From NCBI GenBank assembly GCA_023701135.1, contig JAMPXP010000022.1:31560-95559 (forward strand): 64,000 bases of DNA, written 5' to 3'. A model generated the notes under the pieces. It was not told the origin of the DNA. It did not search any database and saw only the letters and a program-made list of their open reading frames with translations. Source of the DNA: Desulfobacula sp. Lineage in GTDB: Bacteria; Desulfobacterota; Desulfobacteria; Desulfobacterales; Desulfobacteraceae. Shown here piece by piece: positions 41,019-50,262 of the stretch. Made by a program: the position numbers and the translations under genes. The stretch's first letter is position 1, and the number at the start of each line of letters is the position of its first letter.

Positions 41019-44000
41019 ATGATAAAAGAAATTAAAAATGGAAGACTGATTAACGAAGATTGTTTGAAAGAACTTAAACATTACCCTTCAGATTGCATCG
41101 ATCTGATCATCACAGATCCGCCGTATGGGTTGTCCTATTATGGCCTGGACTGGGATAAAAAAGTGCCGGGCCTTGCTGTATGGCAGGAATGCCTGCGGGT
41201 ATTAAAACCCGGTGCTTTTATCTTTGTAATGTCCGCTGTAAGGCAGGATGTTCTGAGCAGAATGATTGTAAATTTGACTGATGCAGGCTTCAATACACAA
41301 TTTACATCACTGTATTGGACCTATGCAACGGGATTCCCAAAGGCCAGCAACATTGCCACGGCAATTGACAAAAAACTGGGGGTTGAATCTCGAATAATTG
41401 AATCCAGGGTTCAAGAAAGGGTGAAGTTCAAGCACATGAGGGATCTTGGAATGAATGGTAAATTTTGTGATCCTTCAAGGATTGAATATCAGGTTAAAGA
41501 GCCGAACAGCGAGCTTGGAAAGAAATTAAAAGGGGGGTATGCCGGGTTCCAGCCAAGACCTGCTGTAGAAGCAATTCTGGTTGCTATGAAACCTTTGACT
41601 GAAAACTGCTATGTTGATCAGGCGATTGCAAATAAGAAAGGGCTCACCTTCCTGGATGATGCAAAAATACCCTTTATCGATAAACAAGGCCAATTGCAGA
41701 AGAGATTCATGTCCAATCTTGTGATTTCTGATAACGCCTTGGACCCGCTGTTAAATGGGATTGAATGCACCGATAACAAGGGTAATTCCTATCGATTCTC
41801 CCTTGATGCCTGGGCAATGCATGTTCTGCCTTACCTAATGGTTTCAAAGCCGTCACAGCTTGAAAAAGACCTTGGCCTGGATGAATTACCTGATGATAAA
41901 ATTGTATGCAGGGACCCTGGTCAAAGAAGCTTCAATGTCCCTATGAAGCACAGACCATCGGATCGGAAAAACATTCATCCTACAGTGAAACCGCTGAAAC
42001 TGATGGCATACCTCACGGTACTGGGCTCACGTCCTGGAGATATTGTCCTGGACCCTTATTGTGGATCAGGAACGAGCTGTGTTGCCGCAAAGCTTCTTGG
42101 CCGGAAATTCATAGGGATGGAAATCGACAAACAGTATTATGAGATCGCTAAAGCCCGGCTGACCAATATTTCCAGAATAGAGAAACCCCTGGAAGAATCA
42201 GCAGCCAACGTCAGCAGGTTGTCAGAAGTAGAATCCATCACACTCCGGTATCATGACAAGTCAGTCCTTGATATGAGCGCGATTCCGAGCCTTATAGATG
42301 AAGCACTTGGCAATCCGGTAGCGGGTGTCAAAAACCATGGCAATGTTGAGATCAGCACGGTTTTACGGCCAGAAAGCCCGGAGGTATCCGTCTACCAGAA
42401 GATGATCGCAGACACCCCTAAAAGAAACCGGACAAAACGGAATCCCAAAATCATAAGCGTTAGCCGCCGCACGGATATTCCTGCTTTTTACAGTGACTGG
42501 TTTTTCAACCGGGTTAAGGAGGGAGTTGCTCTGGTCAAGACCAATATCGATTCGGACAAGATCGAGAAAGTATTCCTGGAACCGGAGGATGTCCGGTGCT
42601 TCGTGTTCTGGACCAAGAATCCGGGGCCGATGCTGGACCGATTGGATGAGCTTGACCGCTACCGCTATTATTTCCAATTCACCCTGACACCCTATGGGCC
42701 GGACATCGAGAACAATCTCCCACCGAAAGATGAACTGATCGAAACCTTCATCCGGTTGTCAAAACGAATCGGCAAGGAAAAGGTTATCTGGAGGTATGAT
42801 CCCATTATCCTGACAGACACCATCGATATTGAGTACCACAAACAGCGGTTCGAGGCCATGGTGAAACGTCTCCATCGGCACACCGAAAAGTGTGTCATCA
42901 GTTTTGTGGAGGCCGGGAAAATTCCGAAAGAGGTTCGGGAAGCCATGAAATTAAAAACCATTGATGATGATATGAAGTGGGAGCTGGCATCATGGATTCA
43001 GTTCATAGCCGAAAGCTACGGCCTGAAGGTTGAAACTTGTGCCCAGAAGATCGACTTCTCAGAAATAGGCATAAGACCGGCAAGATGTGTTGATCCCCGT
43101 CTCATTGGATACATAACAGGCTTTCCTGTCAAAATTGCCAAGGACACCAAACAGCGAAAAAAATGTGGTTGTGTACCAAGCACCGACATCGGCACAAATA
43201 ACACCTGCACCCATGGATGCCTTTACTGTTACGCTACCAGGGAGGCTGCCCAGGCCAGATTGAATTACCACCAGCATGACTGTGAATCACCTGCCATGAC
43301 CATGGAAATGGAGGTCAACGGCAAGAAGGAAAAGGATAATGTTCAAGACTGGGCTGACAAGGGAATTAACATTTCCAAGGGATGCAGCAACAACTGCCGG
43401 TACTGCTATGCCAGGGAAGAATCTGTACGTCGGCATGGTAACGTTTATGAAAACTGGACCAACGAGCAACTGAATCAGAAAATAATAAAGAAAGGCTGGC
43501 GGAGGAGTTCAAAAAAGTTGATGTTCCCGACAACCCATGACATCACCCCCGGTACCTATGATTTCTGTGAATCGGTGCTGAAAAAACTTCTTGGGGCCAG
43601 AAATCAAGTCCTGGTTGTTTCAAAACCCCGGTTTGACCTGATTGAGAAGCTGTGTGATGCTCTGGAGCCGTACAAGGCCCAGGTGATGTTCCGGTTCACC
43701 ATCTCCGCCAGAAACAATGAGATCCTGTCCTTCTGGGAACCGAGTGCGCCAAGTTATGAAGAACGTGTAGATTCCCTGATAATTGCTCATTCAAAGGGAT
43801 TCAGAACATCCGTCAGCATCGAGCCTATGCTGGACCCTGCCGACATCAAAGGCCTGGTTGAGGATCTTCGCCCGTACACCAGCGACTCTATGTGGATAGG
43901 GCCGGTAAAGATGATCAGAAAACGTACCCGAATCGACAGCAAGGAAATTGAACTGGAAGTAAAAAAGATAGAAGCCGGCCAGACCCCTGAAAAACTGTTG

Positions 44001-44123
44001 GAAGTTTACAACCTGTACAAGGATGACCCCCTGATCAAGTGGAAGGGCCATTTTAGAAAATTACTCCGGAAAATCGAGGTTGAGGTTCCCGAGCAGAACG
44101 ATGACTGGAGGGACAAAATTTAA
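41019..44123 (+). CDS. Fusion: beta-type DNA methyltransferase, DUF1848, radical-SAM domain
   Basis: 1034 residues, three modules. (1) About 1-385: amino-methyltransferase with IITDPPYGLSYYG (motif IV, Asp33-Tyr36) before DIVLDPYCGSGTSCVAAKLLG (SAM loop), the beta-class order, plus HPTVKP; the middle would be the target-recognition part. (2) About 472-745: DUF1848, starting ISVSRRTDIPAFYSDWFF, with CVFWTKNPGPMLDRLDEL-like and YYFQFTLTPYG blocks and CTHGCLYC (C-X3-C-X2-C, Cys730-Cys737). (3) About 770-1034: SPL-like radical-SAM module with GCSNNCRYCYARE (Cys789-Cys796) and SIEPMLDPAD. ATG 41019 has the better-spaced AGGA; ATG 41013 is possible. No frameshift is seen, so the fusion looks real. 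Substrate unknown. Confidence 0.85.
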   Translation: MIKEIKNGRLINEDCLKELKHYPSDCIDLIITDPPYGLSYYGLDWDKKVPGLAVWQECLRVLKPGAFIFVMSAVRQDVLSRMIVNLTDAGFNTQFTSLYWTYATGFPKASNIATAIDKKLGVESRIIESRVQERVKFKHMRDLGMNGKFCDPSRIEYQVKEPNSELGKKLKGGYAGFQPRPAVEAILVAMKPLTENCYVDQAIANKKGLTFLDDAKIPFIDKQGQLQKRFMSNLVISDNALDPLLNGIECTDNKGNSYRFSLDAWAMHVLPYLMVSKPSQLEKDLGLDELPDDKIVCRDPGQRSFNVPMKHRPSDRKNIHPTVKPLKLMAYLTVLGSRPGDIVLDPYCGSGTSCVAAKLLGRKFIGMEIDKQYYEIAKARLTNISRIEKPLEESAANVSRLSEVESITLRYHDKSVLDMSAIPSLIDEALGNPVAGVKNHGNVEISTVLRPESPEVSVYQKMIADTPKRNRTKRNPKIISVSRRTDIPAFYSDWFFNRVKEGVALVKTNIDSDKIEKVFLEPEDVRCFVFWTKNPGPMLDRLDELDRYRYYFQFTLTPYGPDIENNLPPKDELIETFIRLSKRIGKEKVIWRYDPIILTDTIDIEYHKQRFEAMVKRLHRHTEKCVISFVEAGKIPKEVREAMKLKTIDDDMKWELASWIQFIAESYGLKVETCAQKIDFSEIGIRPARCVDPRLIGYITGFPVKIAKDTKQRKKCGCVPSTDIGTNNTCTHGCLYCYATREAAQARLNYHQHDCESPAMTMEMEVNGKKEKDNVQDWADKGINISKGCSNNCRYCYAREESVRRHGNVYENWTNEQLNQKIIKKGWRRSSKKLMFPTTHDITPGTYDFCESVLKKLLGARNQVLVVSKPRFDLIEKLCDALEPYKAQVMFRFTISARNNEILSFWEPSAPSYEERVDSLIIAHSKGFRTSVSIEPMLDPADIKGLVEDLRPYTSDSMWIGPVKMIRKRTRIDSKEIELEVKKIEAGQTPEKLLEVYNLYKDDPLIKWKGHFRKLLRKIEVEVPEQNDDWRDKI

Positions 44124-44141
44124 ATCACTGATTGAATAAAA

Positions 44142-44175
44142 ATCCGGTAGGCATTCTTCGGGGTGTCTGCCGGAT
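44142..44175 (-). terminator. Terminator for the small minus-strand gene
   Basis: ATCCGGTAGGCA and TGTCTGCCGGAT form a 12-bp stem (two wobble pairs) with a 10-base loop. On the minus strand it is followed by TTTTTATT, and its base touches the stop codon of the gene at 44175-44345. It may also slow transcription from the fusion gene. Confidence 0.7.
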
Positions 44176-44345
44176 CAATCCTGCTTTCTCAAAAAACTAT
44201 CCAGGGCCTCAATCAACACCCCGGCCGCATCCATTCCATTTTCTTTGGCATATCTTTCAACCCGTTCAACAATCTGACAAGGCAATTCGATGGTTAAGCA
44301 CTGGGTGAGATCCTGGCACTGATCCGCTGATATCTTCTCTGTCAT
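44175..44345 (-). CDS. Small putative ribbon-helix-helix DNA-binding protein
   Basis: 56 residues. CLTIELPCQIVERVERYAKENGMDAAGVLIEALDSFLRKQ has the pattern of a beta strand followed by two helices (strand LTIELP, turn NGMDA, second helix to the end) seen in ribbon-helix-helix repressors of plasmids and phages. It is preceded by AAGGATG. Upstream lie two palindromes (44424-44468), so it is a candidate autoregulator and regulator of the element. Could also be a lone antitoxin; no toxin gene is visible beside it. Confidence 0.65.
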   Translation of the reverse strand: MTEKISADQCQDLTQCLTIELPCQIVERVERYAKENGMDAAGVLIEALDSFLRKQD

Positions 44346-44423
44346 TTCTGCATCCTTTAGTTTTTGGCCTTCCCAAATATTTTCACGTTTTCAACCCGGA
44401 CACAATGAAAATTAAAGCGTGTG

Positions 44424-44493
44424 TTACAGGGTGCCTGTAATTCATTACACCGCCTAAAATGGTGTAATTACAATCTGCCCAAAAAGTGTAATT
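44424..44493 (-). promoter_or_regulatory. Palindromic operator-like sites before the small regulator
   Basis: TTACAGG-GTG-CCTGTAA (44424-44440) and ATTACACC-9 nt-GGTGTAAT (44444-44468) are exact inverted repeats; GTGTAATT recurs at 44486-44493 and again at 44751-44758. All share the core TTACA/TGTAA. They lie 80-150 bp upstream of the minus-strand gene. From 44346 to 44923 no other gene is seen; the remainder is AT-rich. Confidence 0.6.
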
Positions 44494-44923
44494 TGCTTGT
44501 CCATGAAGGGTTTTGAAGGGGTACTTCTGTTACAATCTTCCAGCCAGGTCAGTGTTTTTAGGATGGTGTTTTCAAGGTCATTTTTACACTGTAAATGATA
44601 CCATCGGTAGTATAAATGTCCGGGAGAATTGAAGATTTGTTACGTACAGGTTGCAGTATTCTTGAATTTCAGACCATAGACTATTGATTTTAGAAATCTA
44701 CAGTTTATCCTGATTTTTTTTGTCACTATTTATCCATCTATGACCACGACGTGTAATTCGATGAATATAAAGTAAGTTTCCCATCAATTTTATAAAAAAA
44801 GGTTTCAACAAAGCCCTTCCCAAGAAGTTTTTATCCTTCGAGATAAAAATTCACCATCTTCACGGTTTCTTCATAATATCAATGCTATCTTTTCGATCAA
44901 AACAAAGAATACGGATCAAAGAC

Positions 44924-45634
44924 ATGGATTATATGAATACCCCTTTGAATACAAAACAGATTATTACGGCGGCTTTTCCATTGTTGCTTCTCCTGATGGG
45001 AGTAGCCTTTGAATACACGGGCTTTGATGTCTGGTGGGTATCCCATTTTTATGATGAACAAAGCCGTTCCTGGCCGTTCCGTGGTCATTGGCTTTTTGAT
45101 ACCGTCATTCATGGATGGGGAAGATATTTCGATATGCTGGCGGCCATCTCTTGGCTCATATTTTTCGTTTTAACCTGGTGTCTGAATTCGTTTAAAAAAT
45201 ATAAAAAAATCATGCTCTATGTTTTAACGGCTTCCGCTGCAGGACCCCTTATGGTGGGGATCGGCAAGCAAACCACCCATATCTATACCCCTTGGGAGTT
45301 GAAAATTTTTTCCGGGACATTGCCGTATATTAGAATATTTGACCCCGTTCCCAATGGCCTGCCTATTGGTGAAGCCTTTCCGGCAGGTCATGCAGCAGGC
45401 GGCTATGCCTTTTTCAGCCTCTATTTTTTACTGGCACACCTGCAGTCACCTTATAAAAATTATAGCCTATTTTTTGGTCTGGGCCTGGGTCTCCTCTTTG
45501 GAATCGGTCAGCAGGTGCGGGGGGCTCATTTTCCCAGCCATGATCTGTTTACCATGGTCATCTGCTGGTATTCAGCCCTGATAGTCTATTGTCTTTTTTA
45601 CCCCAACACATGGAAAGGTCATCCCATATGGTAA
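44924..45634 (+). CDS. PAP2-family membrane phosphatase
   Basis: About 236 residues with six membrane segments. PAP2 motifs: GKQTTHIYTPWEL (motif 1 variant), EAFPAGHAAGGYAFF (motif 2, catalytic His) and QQVRGAHFPSHDLFTMVI (motif 3). Members remove phosphate from undecaprenyl pyrophosphate, phosphatidate, or lipid A. The start is uncertain: ATG 44882 and 44933 are in frame. Overlaps the next gene as ATGGTAA, so it is translationally coupled with the LtaS-like transferase. Confidence 0.83.
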   Translation: MDYMNTPLNTKQIITAAFPLLLLLMGVAFEYTGFDVWWVSHFYDEQSRSWPFRGHWLFDTVIHGWGRYFDMLAAISWLIFFVLTWCLNSFKKYKKIMLYVLTASAAGPLMVGIGKQTTHIYTPWELKIFSGTLPYIRIFDPVPNGLPIGEAFPAGHAAGGYAFFSLYFLLAHLQSPYKNYSLFFGLGLGLLFGIGQQVRGAHFPSHDLFTMVICWYSALIVYCLFYPNTWKGHPIW

Positions 45635-47592
45635 ATACAATTTTTAATTCCCCCAAAACGCGTTTTGCCGTAATTTTTCAAATGTCCCTGGTTGCGCTTT
45701 TTTCCTTTACCCTCTTAAGATCGGTTCTTTTGATCAAAAATTGGCATCTTCTCGACCATACCTTGTATGGATGGATTTATATTTTCGGGATAGGTTTCAT
45801 TTACGACGTCGCCTTTATCAGCTATTTTTGTATTCCCTTTGTCTTCCTGTTCCTGATTTTGCCGGAAAAGTGGTTCGGCAACGCATTATTCAGATTTCTG
45901 GTTCAGGTGACCGGGTTTTGCATCTTATACGGCCTTTTATTTTCCATGGTTGCGGAATGGTTTTTCTGGGATGAATTCGGAGTACGGTTTAATTTTATTT
46001 CCGTGGATTATCTGGTCTATCGTCGTGAGGTTGCCAATAATATCATGCAATCCTATCCGGTGTTCTGGATCTTACCCGTCCTGTTTATGATAACAGTCCT
46101 TGCCTTTTTTATCCTGCGGCCTTCTCTCCTAAAAGCAATACGGGTCAGGGAGAAATTCTCTCAAAGATTTTCCATCGCCTTCTGCCTGCTCCTTATTCCA
46201 GGCATAGCGGGTCTTTTTTTAAATCAATCCCAGCGGAGCTTTTCCGACAATAATTATGTGAATGAATTGGCATCCAACGGACCCTATCAATTATTTGCTT
46301 CCTTCAGGAATAATACCTTGGATTACCGGCAATTATATGAAACCGGGGATGACAAAATCCTTTCAAGCATATTGAAAGAACAGGTTTTTGAACCCGAGGG
46401 CCGCTATGATCAAACCGGCTTATACAACATCAGAAGACGGGTTGAAGAAAACGGGGCTGAAAAAAGACTCAATGTGATTCTGATCTCGGTAGAGAGTTTG
46501 AGTGCAAATTTTCTCACCCGTTTCGGGGAACAGAAAAACCTTACGCCGTTTATGGATGAATGGTTTAAGAAAGGAAAGCTGTTTACAAATTTTTATGCGA
46601 CCGGCACCAGAACAGACAGAGGACTTGAGGCCATCACGCTGTCCCTGCCGCCGACACCGGGCCGATCCGTTGTAAAGCGGCCGGATAACAGTCATATGTA
46701 CAGCCTGGGAAAAGTATTCAAGGATAAGGGATATGATACGGCCTTTCTCTATGGGGGCCGCGGATATTTTGATAATATGAACGCCTTTTTTTCAGGGAAC
46801 GGCTACCGGATTGTGGATCAAACCAGCCTGAGTGATACAGAGGTGACCTTTAAAAACGCCTGGGGAGTTTGTGATGAAGATATATACAACCGGGCCATTT
46901 ATGAGGCCAACCAAGCATATGGTTCAAAAACCCCTTTTTTCTTTCATATCATGACCACCAGCAATCACCAGCCCTTTACTTTTCCTGAAGGAAAAATTGA
47001 TCTTTTACCCGGTGAAGGTGAAGGCGGCAGCGGCCGTGACGGTGGTGTAAAATATACCGATTATGCCTTGAGCCGATTGATCAAAGCAGCCGAAAAACAA
47101 CCCTGGTTTGATGAAACCATCTTTGTGGTGGTGGCGGATCATTGCGCCGCCAGTGCCGGGAAAATAGGCCTGCCGGTTGAAAAATACCATATCCCTTTGT
47201 TCATCTATGCCCCCAAGCATATTACGGCAGGGGAAATAGATCTCTTGTCCAGCCAGATTGATATTGCCCCGACCCTTCTGTCTCTGCTCCATTTTTCCTA
47301 TGACAGCTTCTTTTTTGGAAAAGACATCCTGGCAGCGGACTTTAAAGAACGGGCCTTTATCGCAAATTATCAGAAACTGGGTCTATTGAACAACAAAGAA
47401 TTGCTGATTCTGTCACCGCGAAAAGAAATCAGTATGGTGGATACGGATTCAAAGGAGCCGTCTCTCAATAAGGTAAACCCTTCCTATCCATTTGTAAAAG
47501 AAATGATCTCTTATTATCAGGGTGCTGACTATATCCTTAAAAACAGGTTGAATCGGTGGCCTGAAAATAGAGCAGATTATGCAGAAAAATAA
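45628..47592 (+). CDS. LtaS/OpgB-like phosphoglycerol transferase (sulfatase fold)
   Basis: 654 residues. Five membrane segments in the first 210 residues, then an extracytoplasmic alkaline-phosphatase-type domain: NVILISVESLSANFL with the metal-binding Glu, YATGTRTDRGLEA with the nucleophilic Thr, FFFHIMTTSNHQPF, and VVVADHCAASAG with the Asp-His metal ligands. Expected to move phosphoglycerol (or phosphoethanolamine) from a phospholipid to an envelope glycan or lipid, releasing diacylglycerol, which the dgkA product can recycle. Start chosen at ATG 45628 behind GGAAAGG. Confidence 0.85.
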   Translation: MVNTIFNSPKTRFAVIFQMSLVALFSFTLLRSVLLIKNWHLLDHTLYGWIYIFGIGFIYDVAFISYFCIPFVFLFLILPEKWFGNALFRFLVQVTGFCILYGLLFSMVAEWFFWDEFGVRFNFISVDYLVYRREVANNIMQSYPVFWILPVLFMITVLAFFILRPSLLKAIRVREKFSQRFSIAFCLLLIPGIAGLFLNQSQRSFSDNNYVNELASNGPYQLFASFRNNTLDYRQLYETGDDKILSSILKEQVFEPEGRYDQTGLYNIRRRVEENGAEKRLNVILISVESLSANFLTRFGEQKNLTPFMDEWFKKGKLFTNFYATGTRTDRGLEAITLSLPPTPGRSVVKRPDNSHMYSLGKVFKDKGYDTAFLYGGRGYFDNMNAFFSGNGYRIVDQTSLSDTEVTFKNAWGVCDEDIYNRAIYEANQAYGSKTPFFFHIMTTSNHQPFTFPEGKIDLLPGEGEGGSGRDGGVKYTDYALSRLIKAAEKQPWFDETIFVVVADHCAASAGKIGLPVEKYHIPLFIYAPKHITAGEIDLLSSQIDIAPTLLSLLHFSYDSFFFGKDILAADFKERAFIANYQKLGLLNNKELLILSPRKEISMVDTDSKEPSLNKVNPSYPFVKEMISYYQGADYILKNRLNRWPENRADYAEK

Positions 47593-47611
47593 AATTTATA
47601 AAGAAGGATAT

Positions 47612-47971
47612 ATGACGGAACAAAAACCAACAGGCCTTACCCGGATCATCAAGGCCTATGGATATTCATGGGCTGGGATAAAATCAGCGTGGAAACATGA
47701 AGCCGCCTTCAGGCAGGAATGTTTTGCGCTGGCGGTTTTATTCCCCCCGGCATTTTTTTTAGGCCGAAACAGGATGGAGAGAGCCGTGCTGATATCCTCT
47801 CTTTTGATCGTCGTTGTTACTGAACTTTTAAATTCCGCCATAGAGGCTGTTGTTGACCGTATCGGACCCGGTTATCATCCCTTGTCCGGGCGGGCAAAGG
47901 ATATGGGGTCTGCTGCCGTCCTTGTGAGTATTGTTCTGGCCGCCATGGTGTGGGCTTTAATCCTTATTTAA
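47612..47971 (+). CDS. dgkA: Diacylglycerol kinase DgkA
   Basis: 119 residues, three membrane helices. RIIKAYGYSWAGIKSAWKHEAAFRQE and VTELLNSAIEAVVDRIG with the catalytic ExxNxAIE motif. Phosphorylates diacylglycerol to phosphatidate. ATG 47612 lies behind AAGAAGGA. Its place right after the LtaS-like transferase matches the need to recycle diacylglycerol. Confidence 0.93.
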   Translation: MTEQKPTGLTRIIKAYGYSWAGIKSAWKHEAAFRQECFALAVLFPPAFFLGRNRMERAVLISSLLIVVVTELLNSAIEAVVDRIGPGYHPLSGRAKDMGSAAVLVSIVLAAMVWALILI

Positions 47972-48042
47972 GATTTGTCATTTGCCGAAAAGAACGATAT
48001 CCTGATACACCAAATGGAATTGAAGAATCCGGGAATAGGAGC

Positions 48043-48720
48043 ATGAACATTCTCATTGTAGATGATGATCCAGAGCTGCTTGACCAGCTCAGCACTTCTC
48101 TGAAAAGAAAATTATACCGAATAGAAACGGCTGCTGATGGAGAAGAAGCACTGAATAAAATATTTGAGGTCAGCTATGATCTTGTTTTGCTGGATATCAT
48201 GCTTCCCCGACGGAACGGCCTCAGCGTTCTGAAAGAAATCCGGCAGGCCGGGATGAATATCCCCGTGTTGATGCTCACTGCCCGAAGCGATGTTGAAGAC
48301 AGGGTAAAAGGGCTTGATTACGGTGCGGATGACTATCTTTCCAAACCTTTTTCCATGGCGGAACTCCTGGCCAGAATCAGGGCCATATTGCGAAGGGACG
48401 GCAAACGGGACCCGGTTCTTTCGGCCGGGACCATTAAGCTGGATACTATCAGCCGCGAAGTCACCCAAAATGGGAATCCACTTGATTTAACCGCCAAGGA
48501 ATTTTCCATTCTCGAATTTTTGCTCTACAATAAGGGAAGCGCCGTTTCAAGGTTTAATATGGCCGAACACTTATGGGGAAACGATTTTGATCCTTTTTCC
48601 ATGTCAAATTTTATTGATGTGCATATTAAAAACCTGCGCAAAAAAATCCATTCCCACAAAGATATCGAAATTATCAGGACGATCCGGGGAATAGGGTTTA
48701 TCATTGATGATAGTCTATGA
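48043..48720 (+). CDS. OmpR-family response regulator
   Basis: 225 residues. Receiver NILIVDDDPELLDQL, phospho-Asp in LVLLDIMLPRRNG, MLTARSD, YLSKPF; then a winged-helix DNA-binding domain with LDLTAKEFSILEFLLYNKGSAVSR and IDVHIKNLRKKI. Close in architecture to CusR/PmrA-type regulators of envelope or metal responses. Stop overlaps the kinase start as ATGA. Confidence 0.93.
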   Translation: MNILIVDDDPELLDQLSTSLKRKLYRIETAADGEEALNKIFEVSYDLVLLDIMLPRRNGLSVLKEIRQAGMNIPVLMLTARSDVEDRVKGLDYGADDYLSKPFSMAELLARIRAILRRDGKRDPVLSAGTIKLDTISREVTQNGNPLDLTAKEFSILEFLLYNKGSAVSRFNMAEHLWGNDFDPFSMSNFIDVHIKNLRKKIHSHKDIEIIRTIRGIGFIIDDSL

Positions 48721-50108
48721 AAATCCGTAAAAAAATAACTCTATGGATTTCAGGCACGGCCCTATTGTCGACCCTTGCCTTTTCATCAATTATTTTTTTT
48801 GAACTCATGGAAGAACCCTTCAAATTTATTGATAAAGAAATGCAGTACATGACGGAGTCCCTTATGGAGAAGATGAAATCCCAAACCATGAACAAGGGCC
48901 GGTACGACCTGTCACATATGCCTTATAACCCGGATCTATACTGGATCAAGGTTACGGATAAAAACGGCGGCATCCTATATCAATCTGCGCTGACCCAGTA
49001 TACGGATATTCCTCCTTCCGGTAATAAGACCACCTATATGATAGAAAGACTCATCCCTCGATCTCAAATCCGGCTGGAACAGGATGAGAAGGATGATGTC
49101 TTTTTCAGGGTGATGGTTATAAAGACAGAGCTTGACGGTGCTCCCATTGAGGTGCGGATTGCCAAACCCATTGAAAAACTTGAGGAGGAATTGCTTGATC
49201 TGGGCCGAGATATTTCGCTCAGTCTTGCCCTATGCACTTTGGTCATCATTTTAGCGAGCTATAAACTCGCCGGGAAAATCCTGGCGCCCATTTCCGGTAT
49301 CAGCCGGATGTCCAAAGAAATCAGTGAGACGTCTTTATATAAGCGCATCCCTTTAAGCCCCAATCAAGATGAATTGCAGGATCTTTCCATTGCGCTGAAT
49401 AAAATGTTTGACCGGCTTCAATATTCTTTTCAGCGGCAAAAAGAGTTTATCGGCAATGCTTCCCATGAGTTGAAAAGCCCTATAACCATTCTCATGCTGT
49501 CTCAGGAAGAAATGCTCATGAATGAGGAATTGCCGTCATCTGCAAATGAGAGCGTTATGAAACAGCTCGATACCACGCGCCGAATGAGTCATCTGGTCAG
49601 AAATCTTCTGGATCTTTCCCGGCTGGAGCAGCAGGAAACCCTTGATAAAAAAACGGTTAATCTGACAGTTCTGATGGATCGGGTTTTAGATGACTATGCA
49701 GATCTTCTCTCGGCAAAAAATATCAAGATAGAGAATCAGTTGCCTAATGATCTTCTTTTTAATGGTGACCCTGAAAAGCTTTTTCGCCTCTTCATTAATC
49801 TGATTGATAATGGTATTCGTTATAATTTTGAAAACGACGGCTTTATTCTTATAGAAGGTAAAAAAACAAACACTGAAATCCTATTAAAAATCTCCAATAC
49901 CGGCCTACCCATTCCTGAAGAGGACCTTGGCCTGGTATTTGAACAATTTTACCGGGTGGAAAAATCTCGCTCCATTACCCATGGCGGTTCAGGGCTCGGT
50001 CTATCCATCGCTAAAAAAATTGTGGAACTCCATGACGGCGCTATTTCCATCACCAACGAACCCAGGCAATTGATAGCAGTTTCTTTTTCTTTCCATTTAA
50101 AATCTTAA
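48717..50108 (+). CDS. Sensor histidine kinase (HAMP-HisKA-ATPase)
   Basis: 463 residues. Membrane segments at about 10-30 and 165-185 frame a short periplasmic region. HAMP, then HisKA FIGNASHELKSPITILM (phospho-His) and ATPase motifs NLIDNGIRYNFEND, VFEQFYRVEKSRS and HGGSGLGLSIAKKIV. Cognate to the regulator it overlaps; probably controls the PAP2/LtaS/dgkA genes upstream. Signal unknown. Confidence 0.92.
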   Translation: MKIRKKITLWISGTALLSTLAFSSIIFFELMEEPFKFIDKEMQYMTESLMEKMKSQTMNKGRYDLSHMPYNPDLYWIKVTDKNGGILYQSALTQYTDIPPSGNKTTYMIERLIPRSQIRLEQDEKDDVFFRVMVIKTELDGAPIEVRIAKPIEKLEEELLDLGRDISLSLALCTLVIILASYKLAGKILAPISGISRMSKEISETSLYKRIPLSPNQDELQDLSIALNKMFDRLQYSFQRQKEFIGNASHELKSPITILMLSQEEMLMNEELPSSANESVMKQLDTTRRMSHLVRNLLDLSRLEQQETLDKKTVNLTVLMDRVLDDYADLLSAKNIKIENQLPNDLLFNGDPEKLFRLFINLIDNGIRYNFENDGFILIEGKKTNTEILLKISNTGLPIPEEDLGLVFEQFYRVEKSRSITHGGSGLGLSIAKKIVELHDGAISITNEPRQLIAVSFSFHLKS

Positions 50109-50262
50109 ATAATTATCCATGTCCGGAGGATTTATAGGGCTTTTTTATATAAAGATGCGGTTCTTTTAGCGTTTACTTAATTTTGCGCAGGATTTTAGAA
50201 GTTCATACGTTATTATCTATACATCTGATTTGATAAAGATAAAAAAACTTAAGGTGTTAACG

